Source: Bradyrhizobium sp. CB1015 (GTDB taxonomy: Bacteria; Pseudomonadota; Alphaproteobacteria; Rhizobiales; Xanthobacteraceae). Taken from it: a stretch of 64,000 nucleotides of DNA. The translations under genes and the position numbers were made by a program. The stretch spans positions 124,001-188,000 of the forward strand of contig NZ_CP104174.1 of assembly GCF_025200925.1 (NCBI RefSeq), read 5' to 3'. The notes under the pieces are model-generated. The model searched no databases, was not told the origin of the DNA, and saw nothing but the letters and a program-made list of their open reading frames with translations. This document shows, piece after piece, positions 1-8,690 of this stretch; position 1 is the stretch's first letter; the number at the start of each line of letters is the position of its first letter.

Positions 1-1
1 C

Positions 2-343
2 CAGCCGATCGAGCGCTGCCGCCTGTTCATGGTATTCGACGGCCGCTGGAAATACATCCACGCCTCCGGCTTCCGCCCGATGCTGTACGACCTCGAAACC
101 GATCCGGACGAATTTCTGGATCGCGGCGACGACCCGGAGTGCGCCGGCGTCATCGCGCGGCTGAAGGCCGAGCTGTTCGACTGGGCGCTGCATCCGAACG
201 ATCACATCACCACACCGCGCGAGAAGATCGCCACCTATGCGGACAATCAGCTCCAGGTGAAGGGCGGCTTCCTGATCGGCATCTGGGACGAGAAAGAGCT
301 TGCCGCGATCCGCGACGACATCGCGCAGCGCGCGAAGATGTGA
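2..343 (+). CDS. C-terminal end of a sulfatase / phosphonate monoester hydrolase-type enzyme (partial)
   Basis: The reading frame is open from the first complete codon of the window, so only the last 113 residues are seen and the start lies outside. The motif MLYDLETDPDEF (about residues 26-37 of the visible part) is the typical C-terminal LYDL-x-x-DP-x-E element of the alkaline phosphatase superfamily sulfatases, which hydrolyse sulfate or phosphonate monoesters. The catalytic Cys/Ser and metal ligands of these enzymes sit in the N-terminal half and cannot be checked, so substrate is unknown. The long tail after the motif resembles phosphonate monoester hydrolases more than arylsulfatases, but that is inference. 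Confidence 0.7.
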   Translation, partial: QPIERCRLFMVFDGRWKYIHASGFRPMLYDLETDPDEFLDRGDDPECAGVIARLKAELFDWALHPNDHITTPREKIATYADNQLQVKGGFLIGIWDEKELAAIRDDIAQRAKM

Positions 344-369
344 GCAAGGGAGCGCAGCTCTCTCAACTC

Positions 370-493
370 GTCATGCCCGGGCTTGACCCGCCTGCGCGGC
401 CGAAGCCGCTTCGGCGCGGCGAAGGCCCGGGCATCCACGTCTCACCTCCTTCGCGGGAAGTACGTGGATGGCCGGGTCAAGCCCGGCCATGAC
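370..493. repeat. Palindromic repeat, family A (cccgggcttgaccc type)
   Basis: The outer arms GTCATGCCCGGGCTTGACCC and GTCAAGCCCGGCCATGAC are inverted copies of each other, and an inner pair (ATCCACGT and ACGTGGAT) is also inverted. A second copy of this family is at 15777-15889 between atpG and atpA. It sits just after the sulfatase stop and may act as a transcript 3' end. Confidence 0.8.
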
Positions 494-520
494 GGTGGAG
501 TATGGAGCGCGGGCGAAGAT

Positions 521-613
521 TCAATTCTCGATCTTGTAGCCCGTCGCCTTCACGATCGGCTGCCACAACGCAGTGTTCGCGGCGAGCTCTCCCCTCCCAT
601 TGTCGTTGGCCGC
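521..613 (-). pseudogene. Remnant of a Bug/TctC-type solute-binding protein C-terminus
   Basis: Read on the minus strand, the last 20 or so codons before a TGA at 521-523 give TALWQPIVKATGYKIEN, which matches the usual C-terminal ending of Bug (tripartite tricarboxylate uptake) periplasmic binding proteins. Upstream of about position 613 no further Bug-like sequence can be followed, so this is a decayed tail of about 25-30 codons rather than a gene. The rest of the 344-777 gap holds a family A repeat and nothing else I recognise. Confidence 0.45.
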
Positions 614-777
614 AGTTAGAGCCAGGCGGACGCCCGGCACAAGGCCGACATGTGCCGTTTACCATGCCGGCCGCCTTGCGCCGGTCACCATCCTGCTGCA
701 AAAGCAGGGCTCATCGGCGCCGCCTGTCGCTCCGCCGTTTCCCGAGCAATTCGCATCCAGCGCCAAAATAAACACAC

Positions 778-1899
778 ATGGCCAGCCCCGAACTCAGTCA
801 ATTCCGCCGCATCGTCGTCAAGGTCGGCTCCGCGCTGCTGGTCGATTCCGACAAGGGCGAGGTGCGCTCCTCCTGGCTCGCCGCGCTCGCCGACGACATG
901 GCCAAGCTGCACCAGGAAGGACGCGACGTCCTCGTCGTTTCCTCCGGCTCGATCGCGCTCGGCCGCAGCCGGCTCAAATTGCCGCGCGGCCCGCTGAAGC
1001 TGGAAGAGAGCCAGGCCGCGGCTGCCGTCGGCCAGATCGCGCTGGCGCGGATCTGGTCGGAGGTGCTCGGGGCGCACGGCATCGGCGCCGGCCAGATCCT
1101 GGTGACGCTGCAGGACACCGAGGAGCGCCGCCGCTATCTCAATGCGCGCTCCACCATCGGCAAGCTGCTGGAATGGCGCGCCATCCCCGTGATCAACGAG
1201 AACGACACGGTCGCGACCACCGAGATCCGCTACGGCGACAACGATCGCCTCGCCGCGCGCGTCGCGACCATGGCGAGCGCCGACCTGCTCGTGCTGCTGT
1301 CCGACATCGACGGGCTCTACGACGCCCCGCCGAAGAACAACCCGAAAGCAAAGCTCATTCCCATCGTCGACAGCATCTCCTCGGAGATCGAGGCGGTGGC
1401 GGGCGATGCCGAATCCGAGCTGTCGCGCGGCGGCATGCGCACCAAGGTCGAGGCGGCCAAGATCGCGACGACCGGCGGCACGCACATGCTGATCGCCTCC
1501 GGCAAGATCGAGCATCCCCTGCAGGCGATCGCCGATGGCGGTCGCTGCACCTGGTTCCTGACGCCGGCCAATCCCATCACCTCACGCAAGCGCTGGATCG
1601 CAGGCACGCTGGAGCCGAAGGGCACGCTGACCATCGATGCCGGCGCCGTGACCGCGCTGCGCGCCGGCGCCAGCCTGCTGCCGGCCGGCGTGATCAGGGT
1701 CGAGGGCCAGTTCGCCCGCGGCGATGCCGTGATCGTGCGCGGTCCCGACGGCAGCGAGGTCGGCCGCGGCCTGATCGCCTATGACGCCGACGATGCCGAG
1801 CGGATCAAGGGCCGCTCCTCCCCTGATGTGATGACCATCCTCGGCATCAGCGGCCGCGCCGAGATGATCCACCGGGATGATCTGGTGGTGGGCGGGTGA
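778..1899 (+). CDS. proB: Glutamate 5-kinase
   Basis: Catalyses the ATP-dependent phosphorylation of L-glutamate to glutamyl 5-phosphate, the first step of proline synthesis, in the cytoplasm. The 373-residue protein has the amino-acid kinase start [10 protein letters not shown] (about 15-24), the SSGSIALG loop (about 57-64) and the substrate-binding segment [17 protein letters not shown] (about 141-157). A C-terminal PUA domain covers roughly residues 280-365, as in full-length ProB. The ATG at 778 has no strong Shine-Dalgarno sequence. proA, the next pathway enzyme, follows 775 bp downstream, with a toxin-antitoxin remnant in between, so cotranscription is doubtful. Confidence 0.96.
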   Translation: MASPELSQFRRIVVKVGSALLVDSDKGEVRSSWLAALADDMAKLHQEGRDVLVVSSGSIALGRSRLKLPRGPLKLEESQAAAAVGQIALARIWSEVLGAHGIGAGQILVTLQDTEERRRYLNARSTIGKLLEWRAIPVINENDTVATTEIRYGDNDRLAARVATMASADLLVLLSDIDGLYDAPPKNNPKAKLIPIVDSISSEIEAVAGDAESELSRGGMRTKVEAAKIATTGGTHMLIASGKIEHPLQAIADGGRCTWFLTPANPITSRKRWIAGTLEPKGTLTIDAGAVTALRAGASLLPAGVIRVEGQFARGDAVIVRGPDGSEVGRGLIAYDADDAERIKGRSSPDVMTILGISGRAEMIHRDDLVVGG

Positions 1900-1917
1900 A
1901 GGCCGAACATACGCCGG

Positions 1918-2213
1918 CTACTGCATATCTTCGACGCTAATATCCTGCCTGCCGTGCATGACGCGGATAATTTCGACGCCGTCCGGTAGCGGAGCGTAGA
2001 AGATCACATAATTGCCGACCGCGAAGCTGCGCAGGCCGGCCTTTAACTCGCGGCGTTCCCGTCCTGCGAGCGGATTCTCCAGGAGCATCTCGAAGATCTC
2101 ACCGATGCGTGCGATCTGCTTGTCTGCGGCCCGGACACGTTTGAAGCAATGAATTCCCAGATCGAATCGAGATCAAGGTCCGCTTGCGGGGATTTGCGGA
2201 ATCTATTTGCCAC
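1918..2213 (-). pseudogene. parE: ParE/RelE-family toxin, frameshifted
   Basis: The minus strand starts with GTG at 2213, overlapping the parD stop, and encodes a ParE-like N-terminus (FRKSPQADLDLDSIWEFIAS). After a break around 2131-2145 the reading continues in another frame with RAADKQIARIGEIFEMLLEN and ends in NYVIFYAPLPDGVEIIRVMH, the classic ParE core and C-terminus, before a TAG at 1918-1920. In the starting frame a stop arises after about 56 codons. One missing base (or two extra) near GTGTCCGGGCC explains the break. ParE toxins poison DNA gyrase; this copy should be inactive unless the indel is a sequencing error. Confidence 0.8.
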
Positions 2214-2481
2214 GTTTGCGCGCGGCCAAACGTTGCCGTCCCCGCGCCTTGATGTCGCTCATCCATTTCTGGACATCGACCTCTTCCATCGGCCCGCTGT
2301 CAAAGCCCTTCTGGATCTCCTCCCGCAGCGCCTCCAGCTTGAGTTTGCGCCGCTCCTCGCGCTCCTCGACGAGGCGCAGGCCTTCGCGCATCACCTCGCT
2401 CGCGCTGGCATAGCGGCCGCTCTCGACCAAGGTGTCAATCAGGTCCTCGAAATGCTTGCCGATGCTGTAGCTGCTCGCCAT
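2203..2481 (-). CDS. parD: ParD-family antitoxin (ribbon-helix-helix)
   Basis: A 92-residue protein whose N-terminal half (SIGKHFEDLIDTLVESGRYA, then SASEVMREGLRLVEERE) is the standard ParD/CopG-type ribbon-helix-helix DNA-binding and dimerisation region. The charged C-terminal half is the flexible toxin-binding segment seen in the family. The stop codon overlaps the start of the parE remnant by a few bases, the normal arrangement for a parDE operon. An AT-rich inverted repeat directly upstream (2495-2519) is a likely autoregulatory operator. With the toxin frameshifted, the antitoxin may now be an orphan DNA-binding protein. Confidence 0.88.
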   Translation of the reverse strand: MASSYSIGKHFEDLIDTLVESGRYASASEVMREGLRLVEEREERRKLKLEALREEIQKGFDSGPMEEVDVQKWMSDIKARGRQRLAARKRGK

Positions 2482-2494
2482 GGGACGGCTCCAT

Positions 2495-2519
2495 TATCAA
2501 AATATGATACTTATTGATA
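2495..2519. promoter_or_regulatory. Putative ParD operator
   Basis: Perfect inverted repeat TATCA-AAATA-TGATA at 2495-2509 followed by a further TGATA at 2515-2519, in an AT-rich island 14 bp upstream of parD. ParD proteins bind such short repeats to repress their own operon; the assignment is by position only. Confidence 0.45.
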
Positions 2520-2674
2520 TTTAGCGATCCCGCAAGGATTCGTCGGGCCTCCGGCCCTACAAGGCCATTGGCCCACCCAGCAGCGCGAACCGAACCCCTG
2601 CCATACCCTCCCCGCCCTTCGCAAAAGCGGGATTTCCGTGCTAGGACACCGCCTTAGCAGAAGGTTGAACTCCC

Positions 2675-3970
2675 ATGGCCGCCCCCCTCAAAGCCGTTGA
2701 CGGCAATGCCGATCTTCAGACGCTGATGTCCGATCTCGGAACCCGTGCGCGCGCCGCCGCGCGCGTGCTGGCGCTGGCGCCGCCGGAGCAGAAGAACCGG
2801 GCGCTGGAGGCGATGGAGCGGGCGATCCGCGCCAACGCGGCGAAAATTCTCGCCGCCAATGCCGAGGACGTTGCGGAGGCCCGCGCCTCCGGCAATGCCA
2901 CCTCCTCCTTCATCGACCGCCTGACGCTGACGCCGGCGCGCATCGAGGGCATGGCCGAAGGCATCGGCATCGTGCGCGGCATCGCCGATCCCATCGGGGT
3001 CGTCATCGAGCGCTGGCAGCGGCCGAACGGCATGACCATCGAGCGCGTGCGGGTGCCGCTCGGCGTCGTCGGCGTGATCTTCGAGAGCCGGCCGAACGTT
3101 GCGGCGGATGCCGGTGTGCTGTGCCTGAAATCCGGCAATGCCGTGATCCTGCGCGGCGGCTCGGACAGTTTCCGCTCGTGCCGCGCGATCCATGAATGCC
3201 TGGTGCAGGGCCTGCGCGAAGCGGGCCTGCCGGAAGCTGCGATCACGCTGGTGCCGACGCGCGACCGCGCGGCGGTCGGCATGATGCTGTCGGGCCTGAG
3301 CGGCGCCATCGACGTGATCGTGCCGCGCGGGGGCAAGAGCCTCGTCGCACGCGTCGAGCAGGAGGCGCGCGTGCCCGTCTTCGCGCATCTCGAAGGCGTC
3401 AACCACGTCTATGTCGATGGCAGCGCCGACCTCGCCATGGCGAAGTCGATCGTGCTCAATGCCAAGATGCGACGCACCGGCGTCTGCGGCGCAGCCGAGA
3501 CGCTGCTGGTCGACAGCGCTGCAGCCGGCAAGAGCCTGAAGCCGCTGGTCGAGATGCTGCTCGATGCCGGCTGCGAGGTGCGCGGTGACGAGGCCGTGCA
3601 GAAGACCGATGCGCGCGTCAAGCCGGCGAGCGACGAGGATTGGGACACAGAATATCTCGATGCAATCATCGCGGCGAAGGTGGTGGACGGTGTCGACGGC
3701 GCGATCGCACACATCCAGGACCACGGCTCGCATCACACCGATGCAATCGTGAGCGCGGATGAGGCTGCGGCGCAGAAATTCCTCAGCGAGGTCGATTCCG
3801 CGATCGTGCTGCACAATGCCTCGACGCAGTTCGCCGATGGCGGCGAGTTCGGTTTCGGCGCCGAGATCGGGATTGCCACCGGCCGTTTCCACGCCCGCGG
3901 CCCCGTCGGCGCCGAGCAATTGACGAGCTTCAAATATCGCGTCCACGGCACCGGGCAGACCCGGCCGTAG
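2675..3970 (+). CDS. proA: Gamma-glutamyl phosphate reductase
   Basis: NADPH-dependent reduction of glutamyl 5-phosphate to glutamate semialdehyde, the second step of proline synthesis. The 431-residue length is normal. [14 protein letters not shown] (about 128-141) and the catalytic-cysteine segment [14 protein letters not shown] (about 266-279) are diagnostic of this aldehyde dehydrogenase superfamily branch, and HHTDAIVS near residue 350 is also conserved. The ATG at 2675 follows a short leader after the parD region. nadD begins 19 bp after the stop, suggesting a proA-nadD-rsfS-rlmH-envC-ctpA transcript. Confidence 0.96.
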   Translation: MAAPLKAVDGNADLQTLMSDLGTRARAAARVLALAPPEQKNRALEAMERAIRANAAKILAANAEDVAEARASGNATSSFIDRLTLTPARIEGMAEGIGIVRGIADPIGVVIERWQRPNGMTIERVRVPLGVVGVIFESRPNVAADAGVLCLKSGNAVILRGGSDSFRSCRAIHECLVQGLREAGLPEAAITLVPTRDRAAVGMMLSGLSGAIDVIVPRGGKSLVARVEQEARVPVFAHLEGVNHVYVDGSADLAMAKSIVLNAKMRRTGVCGAAETLLVDSAAAGKSLKPLVEMLLDAGCEVRGDEAVQKTDARVKPASDEDWDTEYLDAIIAAKVVDGVDGAIAHIQDHGSHHTDAIVSADEAAAQKFLSEVDSAIVLHNASTQFADGGEFGFGAEIGIATGRFHARGPVGAEQLTSFKYRVHGTGQTRP

Positions 3971-3989
3971 ACGTCGCGGGGCGCGGGCA

Positions 3990-4634
3990 TTGAGCAACAA
4001 TCTCGTCGTGCCGCGCTTCGTGGCGCAAGCGGTTCCGCCCTCGACGCCGGGCATGCGCATCGGCCTGCTCGGCGGCTCGTTCAACCCGCCGCATCAGGCT
4101 CATCGCGCCATCAGCCAGTTCGCGCTGAAGCGATTGCAGCTCGATCGCGTCTGGTGGCTGGTCACGCCAGGCAATCCGCTGAAGGAGAACGGCACGCTGC
4201 AGGAGCTCGGCGCGCGCATGCAGGCTGCGCGCGACGTCGCCGATGATCCGCGCATCGAGGTGAGCTGTCTCGAATCCGTCATTCGCACCCGCTATACTAT
4301 CGACACGATCAACACCTTGCGCCGCCGCTTCCCTGGCTTGCGCTTTGTCTGGATCATGGGCGCCGACAATCTCGCTCAATTCCACCGTTGGCAGGACTGG
4401 CGGCGCATCGCCGCCCAGGTGCCGATGGCAGTGATCGATCGCCCACCGCAGAGTTTTCGCGCGCTCGGATCGCCCGCAGCCCAGGCGTTATCGCGCTACC
4501 GTCTGCCCGAGAAAAAGGCAGCTCTGCTTGCAGACCGGCCGGCACCGGCCTGGGTGTTCCTGACCGGATTGAAGCTGAATCTGTCCTCGACCGGCCTGCG
4601 GAACCCGGACGGGAGCTGGAAAGGTACGAAGTGA
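3990..4634 (+). CDS. nadD: Nicotinate-nucleotide adenylyltransferase
   Basis: Transfers AMP from ATP to nicotinic acid mononucleotide to give deamido-NAD, a required step in NAD synthesis. The nucleotidyltransferase motif [14 protein letters not shown] (about residues 25-38) contains the G-x-F-x-P-x-H signature, and NLSSTGLR near the C-terminus corresponds to the second ATP-binding motif (S-S-T-x-x-R). The called start is TTG at 3990; an internal ATG about 20 codons later (MRIGLLGG) would also leave an intact enzyme, so the N-terminal extension is uncertain. Length is 214 residues. It sits between proA and rsfS on the same strand. Confidence 0.93.
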   Translation: MSNNLVVPRFVAQAVPPSTPGMRIGLLGGSFNPPHQAHRAISQFALKRLQLDRVWWLVTPGNPLKENGTLQELGARMQAARDVADDPRIEVSCLESVIRTRYTIDTINTLRRRFPGLRFVWIMGADNLAQFHRWQDWRRIAAQVPMAVIDRPPQSFRALGSPAAQALSRYRLPEKKAALLADRPAPAWVFLTGLKLNLSSTGLRNPDGSWKGTK

Positions 4635-4777
4635 GACGGAGTGTGCCGGCGTCGTGGGGGATATCGGGCTCTCTGGCATATTGAAACCCTTAACCCCACA
4701 TGATGTAGTGTCACCCGTGAGCGCCGGATTCGGTCCTCGCGATACAGTGAAAGGAATGGTCCCTGGCCACATCTGTA

Positions 4778-5200
4778 TTGTCCAAGTCTGTTTTACCCAA
4801 GGTTGCTAAGCCTACGCGTAAAACATCGACCAAAGCTGCGGCCTTGAAGGCGCAACCCGACGCCGACAAGACGCTGAGCCTGATCCTCTCCCGCCTCGAG
4901 GATATGAAGGCGGAAGAGACGGTCACCATCGACCTTCGCGGCAAATCGGCATACTCCGACTACATGATCGTCACCACCGGCCGGGTGAACCGGCACGTCG
5001 GCGCGATCGCGGAGAACGTGACGAAGGGCCTCAAGGAAACCGGCATCAAGAACATCCATGTCGAGGGCTTGCCCAATTGCGACTGGGTGCTGATCGATTC
5101 CGGCGATGTGATCGTGCACGTGTTCCGACCCGAGGTCCGCGAGTTCTACAACCTGGAGCGGTTGTACACGCAGGGCCCAGGGGCGGCGAAGGCGATCTAG
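4778..5200 (+). CDS. rsfS: Ribosomal silencing factor RsfS
   Basis: RsfS (DUF143 family, formerly YbeB/Iojap) binds ribosomal protein uL14 and blocks subunit joining when translation must be reduced. The 140-residue protein has the family core from KTLSLILSRLEDMKAEETVT, through YSDYMIVTTGRVNRHVGAIA, to the C-terminal GDVIVHVFRPEVREFYNLE. The start is unclear: there is an in-frame stop at 4748-4750, an AAGGAA Shine-Dalgarno-like sequence at 4751-4756, a CTG at 4763 in ideal spacing, and a TTG at 4778. No in-frame ATG is available. The nadD-rsfS-rlmH order is common in bacteria. Confidence 0.93.
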   Translation: MSKSVLPKVAKPTRKTSTKAAALKAQPDADKTLSLILSRLEDMKAEETVTIDLRGKSAYSDYMIVTTGRVNRHVGAIAENVTKGLKETGIKNIHVEGLPNCDWVLIDSGDVIVHVFRPEVREFYNLERLYTQGPGAAKAI

Positions 5201-5222
5201 GCTCGAAGGCGATATAGGCTCA

Positions 5223-5243
5223 CTGCCGATTTCGAATCGGCAG
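5223..5243. other. Perfect hairpin between rsfS and rlmH
   Basis: Arms CTGCCGATT and AATCGGCAG flank a 3-nt TCG. It lies 22 bp after the rsfS stop and is not followed by a T tract, so it is more likely an mRNA processing or stability element than an intrinsic terminator. Confidence 0.4.
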
Positions 5244-5308
5244 GCGCGCATGCTAGCGTCGTGCGCGCGCTTGTTGCGCGCGGTCTTTTCAACGCGACTC
5301 TAAAATTC

Positions 5309-5791
5309 ATGCGTGTTGCCGTCATTGCGGTGGGCCGGCTGAAGCAGGGCCCCGAACGGGAGCTTGCCGACCGCTATTTCGAGCGGTTCGAGGAGGCTGG
5401 CCGCAAGCTTGGATTCCGCGAGCTCGGCATCCACGAAATTCCGGAAAGCCGCGCACGCGATGCGGCGACACGGATGGCCGAAGAGGCCGCGGCGATCTCG
5501 GCGCATATTCCTGACAAGGCGATCCTGGTGGCACTGGACGAGCGCGGCCAGAATCTCGCCTCCACCGTATTCGCACGGCATCTGGCGCGCTGGCGCGACG
5601 AAGGCGCCGGACATACTATCTTCGTGATCGGAGGGGCGGACGGACTTTCGCCCGAATTGCGCCGTAAGGCCAAGCTCGCGATCTCGTTCGGCTCTGCGAC
5701 CTGGCCGCACCAAATGGTCCGCGTCATGCTTCTGGAACAGCTGTATCGGGCCGCCACCATCCTGGCCGGCCATCCCTATCACCGCGCGTGA
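5309..5791 (+). CDS. rlmH: 23S rRNA (pseudouridine1915-N3)-methyltransferase RlmH
   Basis: SPOUT-fold enzyme that methylates pseudouridine 1915 in helix 69 of 23S rRNA on assembled 70S ribosomes, using S-adenosylmethionine. The 160-residue protein starts MRVAVIAVGRLKQGPE and has the knot motifs FVIGGADGLSPELRRKA and TWPHQMVRVMLLEQLYRA near the C-terminus, ending in HPYHRA as usual for the family. The ATG at 5309 was preferred over an upstream in-frame start at 5261 because the family begins at this Met. Its stop overlaps the next start in a TGATG arrangement, implying translational coupling. Confidence 0.95.
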   Translation: MRVAVIAVGRLKQGPERELADRYFERFEEAGRKLGFRELGIHEIPESRARDAATRMAEEAAAISAHIPDKAILVALDERGQNLASTVFARHLARWRDEGAGHTIFVIGGADGLSPELRRKAKLAISFGSATWPHQMVRVMLLEQLYRAATILAGHPYHRA

Positions 5792-7188
5792 TGCGCGCCA
5801 CAACGAGCACCTTTGCCGACACGATGCGAGCGCCGCTCCTCAACCTGCTGCTGATCACTGGCATTGCCGGCGCAAGCCTCTTCGCCGAAGAAAGCCTCGC
5901 GCAAGCTCAGACGCCAGCGCCGCCGCAGACCGCGGCGGTCTCGCCCGACGCGATCAAGCAGCGCGAGCAGGAGCTGGAGGCCGCGCGCGCGAGGCAACGA
6001 AGCGCGGAAGAAGCGCAGGCCAAGCTGAAGGCCGAGATCACCGCGCTCGGCCAGGACCGCACCCAGCTCAATCAGCAGCTGATCGAAACCGCCGCCAATG
6101 TGCGCGCCGTGGAGACCAAGATCGACGAGGCTGAAGCGCGGCTGCGCGCGCTGAACGGCCGCGAGCAACAGATGCGCGCTTCGCTCGATTCGCGCCGCGC
6201 CGACATCGTCGAGGTGCTGGCGGCCTTGCAGCGGGCCGGCCGGCGCACGCCGCCGGCGCTGCTGGTGCGGCCCGAAGATGCGCTGCAATCGTTACGCACC
6301 GCGATGCTGCTCGGCGCCGTCGTGCCGGAATTGCGCGGCCGCGCCGAAAGGATCGCCGGCGAGCTCGGCGAGCTCGTGGCCTTGCGCAGGACCATCGCGA
6401 CCGAGCGCGATCAGCTCGCCTCCGACCGCGACAAGGTCAGGAGCGACCAGACCCGGCTCACCGCCCTGATCGAGGAACGGCAGCGTCAACAGTCCGCACG
6501 CGAAAAAGACCTCGACGCCGAAAGCGCGCGCGCGATCGCGCTGTCGAAGCAGGTCGGCGATCTCCAGGGGCTGATCGCCAAGATGGAGCAGGACCTGCAA
6601 AGCGCCGCCAAGGCGGCCGAGAAGGCCGCCGAGGCCGCAAGGCAGGCCGAGGCCAACGAGGCCAAACTGGCGGCGGCAAACGCGGCCGCCAGCGCCAAAC
6701 AGGGCCCGGGCGCGTTCAAGGACAAGTCCCGCACCACCCCGGCGATCGCCTTCGCCTCGGCCAGGGGTCTCCTGCCGCTTCCGGTTAACGGTAACAAGAT
6801 CAGGGATTTTGGCGGTTCCGACGGGGCCGGCGGCGTCCAGAAGGGCATTTCGCTGGCGACCAAGCCCGGCGCCCAGGTCACGACGCCGTGTGATGGCTGG
6901 GTTGTGTATGCCGGCCCATTCCGCAGCTATGGACAACTCTTGATCCTCAATGCCGGGGGCGGGTATCATGTCCTGATCGCCGGAATGGAGCGCATTTCGG
7001 TCAACATCGGCCAGTTTGTGCTCACGGGGGAGCCGGTCGCGACCATGGGGTCGACCTCTCAGGTCGCCTCCATTCTCGCCACGAACGCGAGTCAACCTGT
7101 GCTGTATGTCGAGTTCCGTAAAGACGGCACTCCAATCGATCCAGGCCCATGGTGGGCCGCAAATGAAGGCGAGAAGGTTCGCGGATGA
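5791..7188 (+). CDS. Murein hydrolase activator, EnvC-like (LytM/M23 domain)
   Basis: A periplasmic factor that activates peptidoglycan amidases during cell separation, by family. Residues about 1-40 form a signal/anchor (hydrophobic LLNLLLITGIAGASLFA). Residues about 55-235 are long heptad-rich coiled coil, an Ala/Glu/Lys-rich linker follows, and a LytM domain occupies about 335-455. In place of the zinc-binding H-x-G-x-D of active M23 peptidases the sequence is GVQKGISLAT, so the domain is degenerate and non-catalytic, as in EnvC. Either ATG at 5791 or GTG at 5788 can start it. ctpA overlaps its stop, a pairing conserved in Alphaproteobacteria. Confidence 0.88.
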   Translation: MRATTSTFADTMRAPLLNLLLITGIAGASLFAEESLAQAQTPAPPQTAAVSPDAIKQREQELEAARARQRSAEEAQAKLKAEITALGQDRTQLNQQLIETAANVRAVETKIDEAEARLRALNGREQQMRASLDSRRADIVEVLAALQRAGRRTPPALLVRPEDALQSLRTAMLLGAVVPELRGRAERIAGELGELVALRRTIATERDQLASDRDKVRSDQTRLTALIEERQRQQSAREKDLDAESARAIALSKQVGDLQGLIAKMEQDLQSAAKAAEKAAEAARQAEANEAKLAAANAAASAKQGPGAFKDKSRTTPAIAFASARGLLPLPVNGNKIRDFGGSDGAGGVQKGISLATKPGAQVTTPCDGWVVYAGPFRSYGQLLILNAGGGYHVLIAGMERISVNIGQFVLTGEPVATMGSTSQVASILATNASQPVLYVEFRKDGTPIDPGPWWAANEGEKVRG

Positions 7189-8546
7189 TGCGCAAGACTT
7201 CAGTAATCCTCCTCAGCGCCGCCACCGGTGCGGCGCTGACGCTGTTCGTGACCCAGCCGCGCGCGGTGTTCATGGGCTCCAGCGCGCGAGCCGCCACCGC
7301 GGACACCTATCGCCAGCTCAACCTGTTCGGCGACGTCTTCGAGCGCGTGCGCTCCGACTATGTCGAGAAGCCCGACGACACCAAGCTGATCGAATCCGCC
7401 ATCAGCGGCATGCTCACCGGCCTCGATCCGCATTCGAGCTACATGGACGCCAAGAGCTTCCGCGACATGCAGGTGCAGACCCGCGGCGAGTTCGGCGGCC
7501 TCGGCATCGAGGTCACGATGGAAGACGGCCTGATCAAGGTGGTCTCGCCGATCGACGACACGCCGGCCTCGCGCGCCGGCATCATGGCCAACGACATCAT
7601 CACCAATCTCGACGACGAGGCGGTGCAGGGCCTGACCCTGAACCAGGCGGTCGAGAAGATGCGCGGCCCCGTCAACACCAAGATCAAGCTCAAGATCATC
7701 CGCAAGGGCCAGGACAATCCGCTCGACGTGACGCTGGTGCGCGACAACATCCGCGTCCGCTCGGTGCGAGCGCGTGTCGAGCAGGACGACATCGGCTATA
7801 TCCGCATCACCACCTTCAACGAGCAGACCACCGAAGGGCTGAAGCGTGAGGTCGGTAACCTCACGAACCAGATCGGCGGCGACAAGCTCAAGGGCTTCAT
7901 CATCGACCTCCGCAACAATCCGGGCGGCTTGCTCGAGGAAGCGGTCACCGTCTCGGACTCCTTCCTCGAGAAGGGCGAGATCGTCTCGACCCGCGGCCGC
8001 AATGCCGAGGAGACCCAGCGCCGCACCGCACATGCTGGCGACCTGACCAAGGGCAAGCCGGTCATCGTGCTGGTCAATGGCGGCTCGGCCTCGGCGTCGG
8101 AAATCGTCGCCGGCGCGCTGCAGGACCACAAGCGCGCGACCATCGTCGGCACGCGCTCGTTCGGCAAGGGCTCGGTGCAGACCATCATTCCGCTCGGTAG
8201 CGGCAACGGCGCGCTGCGGCTGACCACCGCGCGCTATTACACGCCGTCGGGCAAGTCGATCCAGGCCAAGGGGATCGTGCCCGACATCGAGGTGCTGCAG
8301 GACGTGCCGGACGAATTGAAGTCGCGCACCGACACCAAGGGCGAGGCTTCGCTGCGCGGCCATCTCAAGAACGACGGCGACGAGAAGACCGGCTCGCAAT
8401 CCTACGTCCCGCCGGACGCCAAGGACGACAAGGCGCTCAAGCTCGCCGGCGACCTGCTCCACGGGATCAAGAACAGCGCCTCCGCCGCGCCGACCCCGGG
8501 CGGCGACACCAAGGCCACAGCCGACAAGCCGAAAGCGGCGAACTAA
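7185..8546 (+). CDS. ctpA: S41 family carboxyl-terminal processing peptidase
   Basis: Periplasmic serine protease that trims C-termini of envelope proteins. An N-terminal signal peptide (about 1-33, ILLSAATGAALTLFV core) is followed by the TLHP-like helix (GLDPHSSYMDAKSFRDM), a PDZ domain (about 85-165, with GLGIEVTMEDGLIKVVSPID), and the S41 catalytic core. The catalytic serine lies in VNGGSASASEIVAGAL and the general-base lysine in FGKGSVQTIIPL. The C-terminal 50 residues are a low-complexity Lys/Ala/Asp tail. The ATG overlaps the envC-like stop, and a strong terminator follows, so this ends the operon. Confidence 0.95.
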   Translation: MMRKTSVILLSAATGAALTLFVTQPRAVFMGSSARAATADTYRQLNLFGDVFERVRSDYVEKPDDTKLIESAISGMLTGLDPHSSYMDAKSFRDMQVQTRGEFGGLGIEVTMEDGLIKVVSPIDDTPASRAGIMANDIITNLDDEAVQGLTLNQAVEKMRGPVNTKIKLKIIRKGQDNPLDVTLVRDNIRVRSVRARVEQDDIGYIRITTFNEQTTEGLKREVGNLTNQIGGDKLKGFIIDLRNNPGGLLEEAVTVSDSFLEKGEIVSTRGRNAEETQRRTAHAGDLTKGKPVIVLVNGGSASASEIVAGALQDHKRATIVGTRSFGKGSVQTIIPLGSGNGALRLTTARYYTPSGKSIQAKGIVPDIEVLQDVPDELKSRTDTKGEASLRGHLKNDGDEKTGSQSYVPPDAKDDKALKLAGDLLHGIKNSASAAPTPGGDTKATADKPKAAN

Positions 8547-8570
8547 GTCGGCGCCACGCGCTATCTCACG

Positions 8571-8602
8571 AAAGGGCGGCTTCCTGAAGCCGCCCTTTTT
8601 GC
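8571..8602 (+). terminator. Rho-independent terminator after ctpA
   Basis: AAAGGGCGGCTTC and GAAGCCGCCCTTTTT form a stem of about 11 bp with a very short loop followed by a run of T. It lies 25 bp after the ctpA stop on the same strand. Confidence 0.9.
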
Positions 8603-8690
8603 TAGGAACTCCGTGGTCCCCGGCCTCTCCCGGCCTGCCGCCGCTTGACCGCGGCGTGGTATCGTCGGCACGAGTGATTCGGGATCGCGC

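Noticed and set aside
370..493. CRISPR array or insertion sequence
   Set aside because: The repeats are single palindromic units, not regularly spaced direct repeats, and no transposase or cas gene lies in the window.
8571..8602. Operator or riboswitch after ctpA
   Set aside because: A perfect stem with T tract right after the last gene of an operon is fully explained as an intrinsic terminator.
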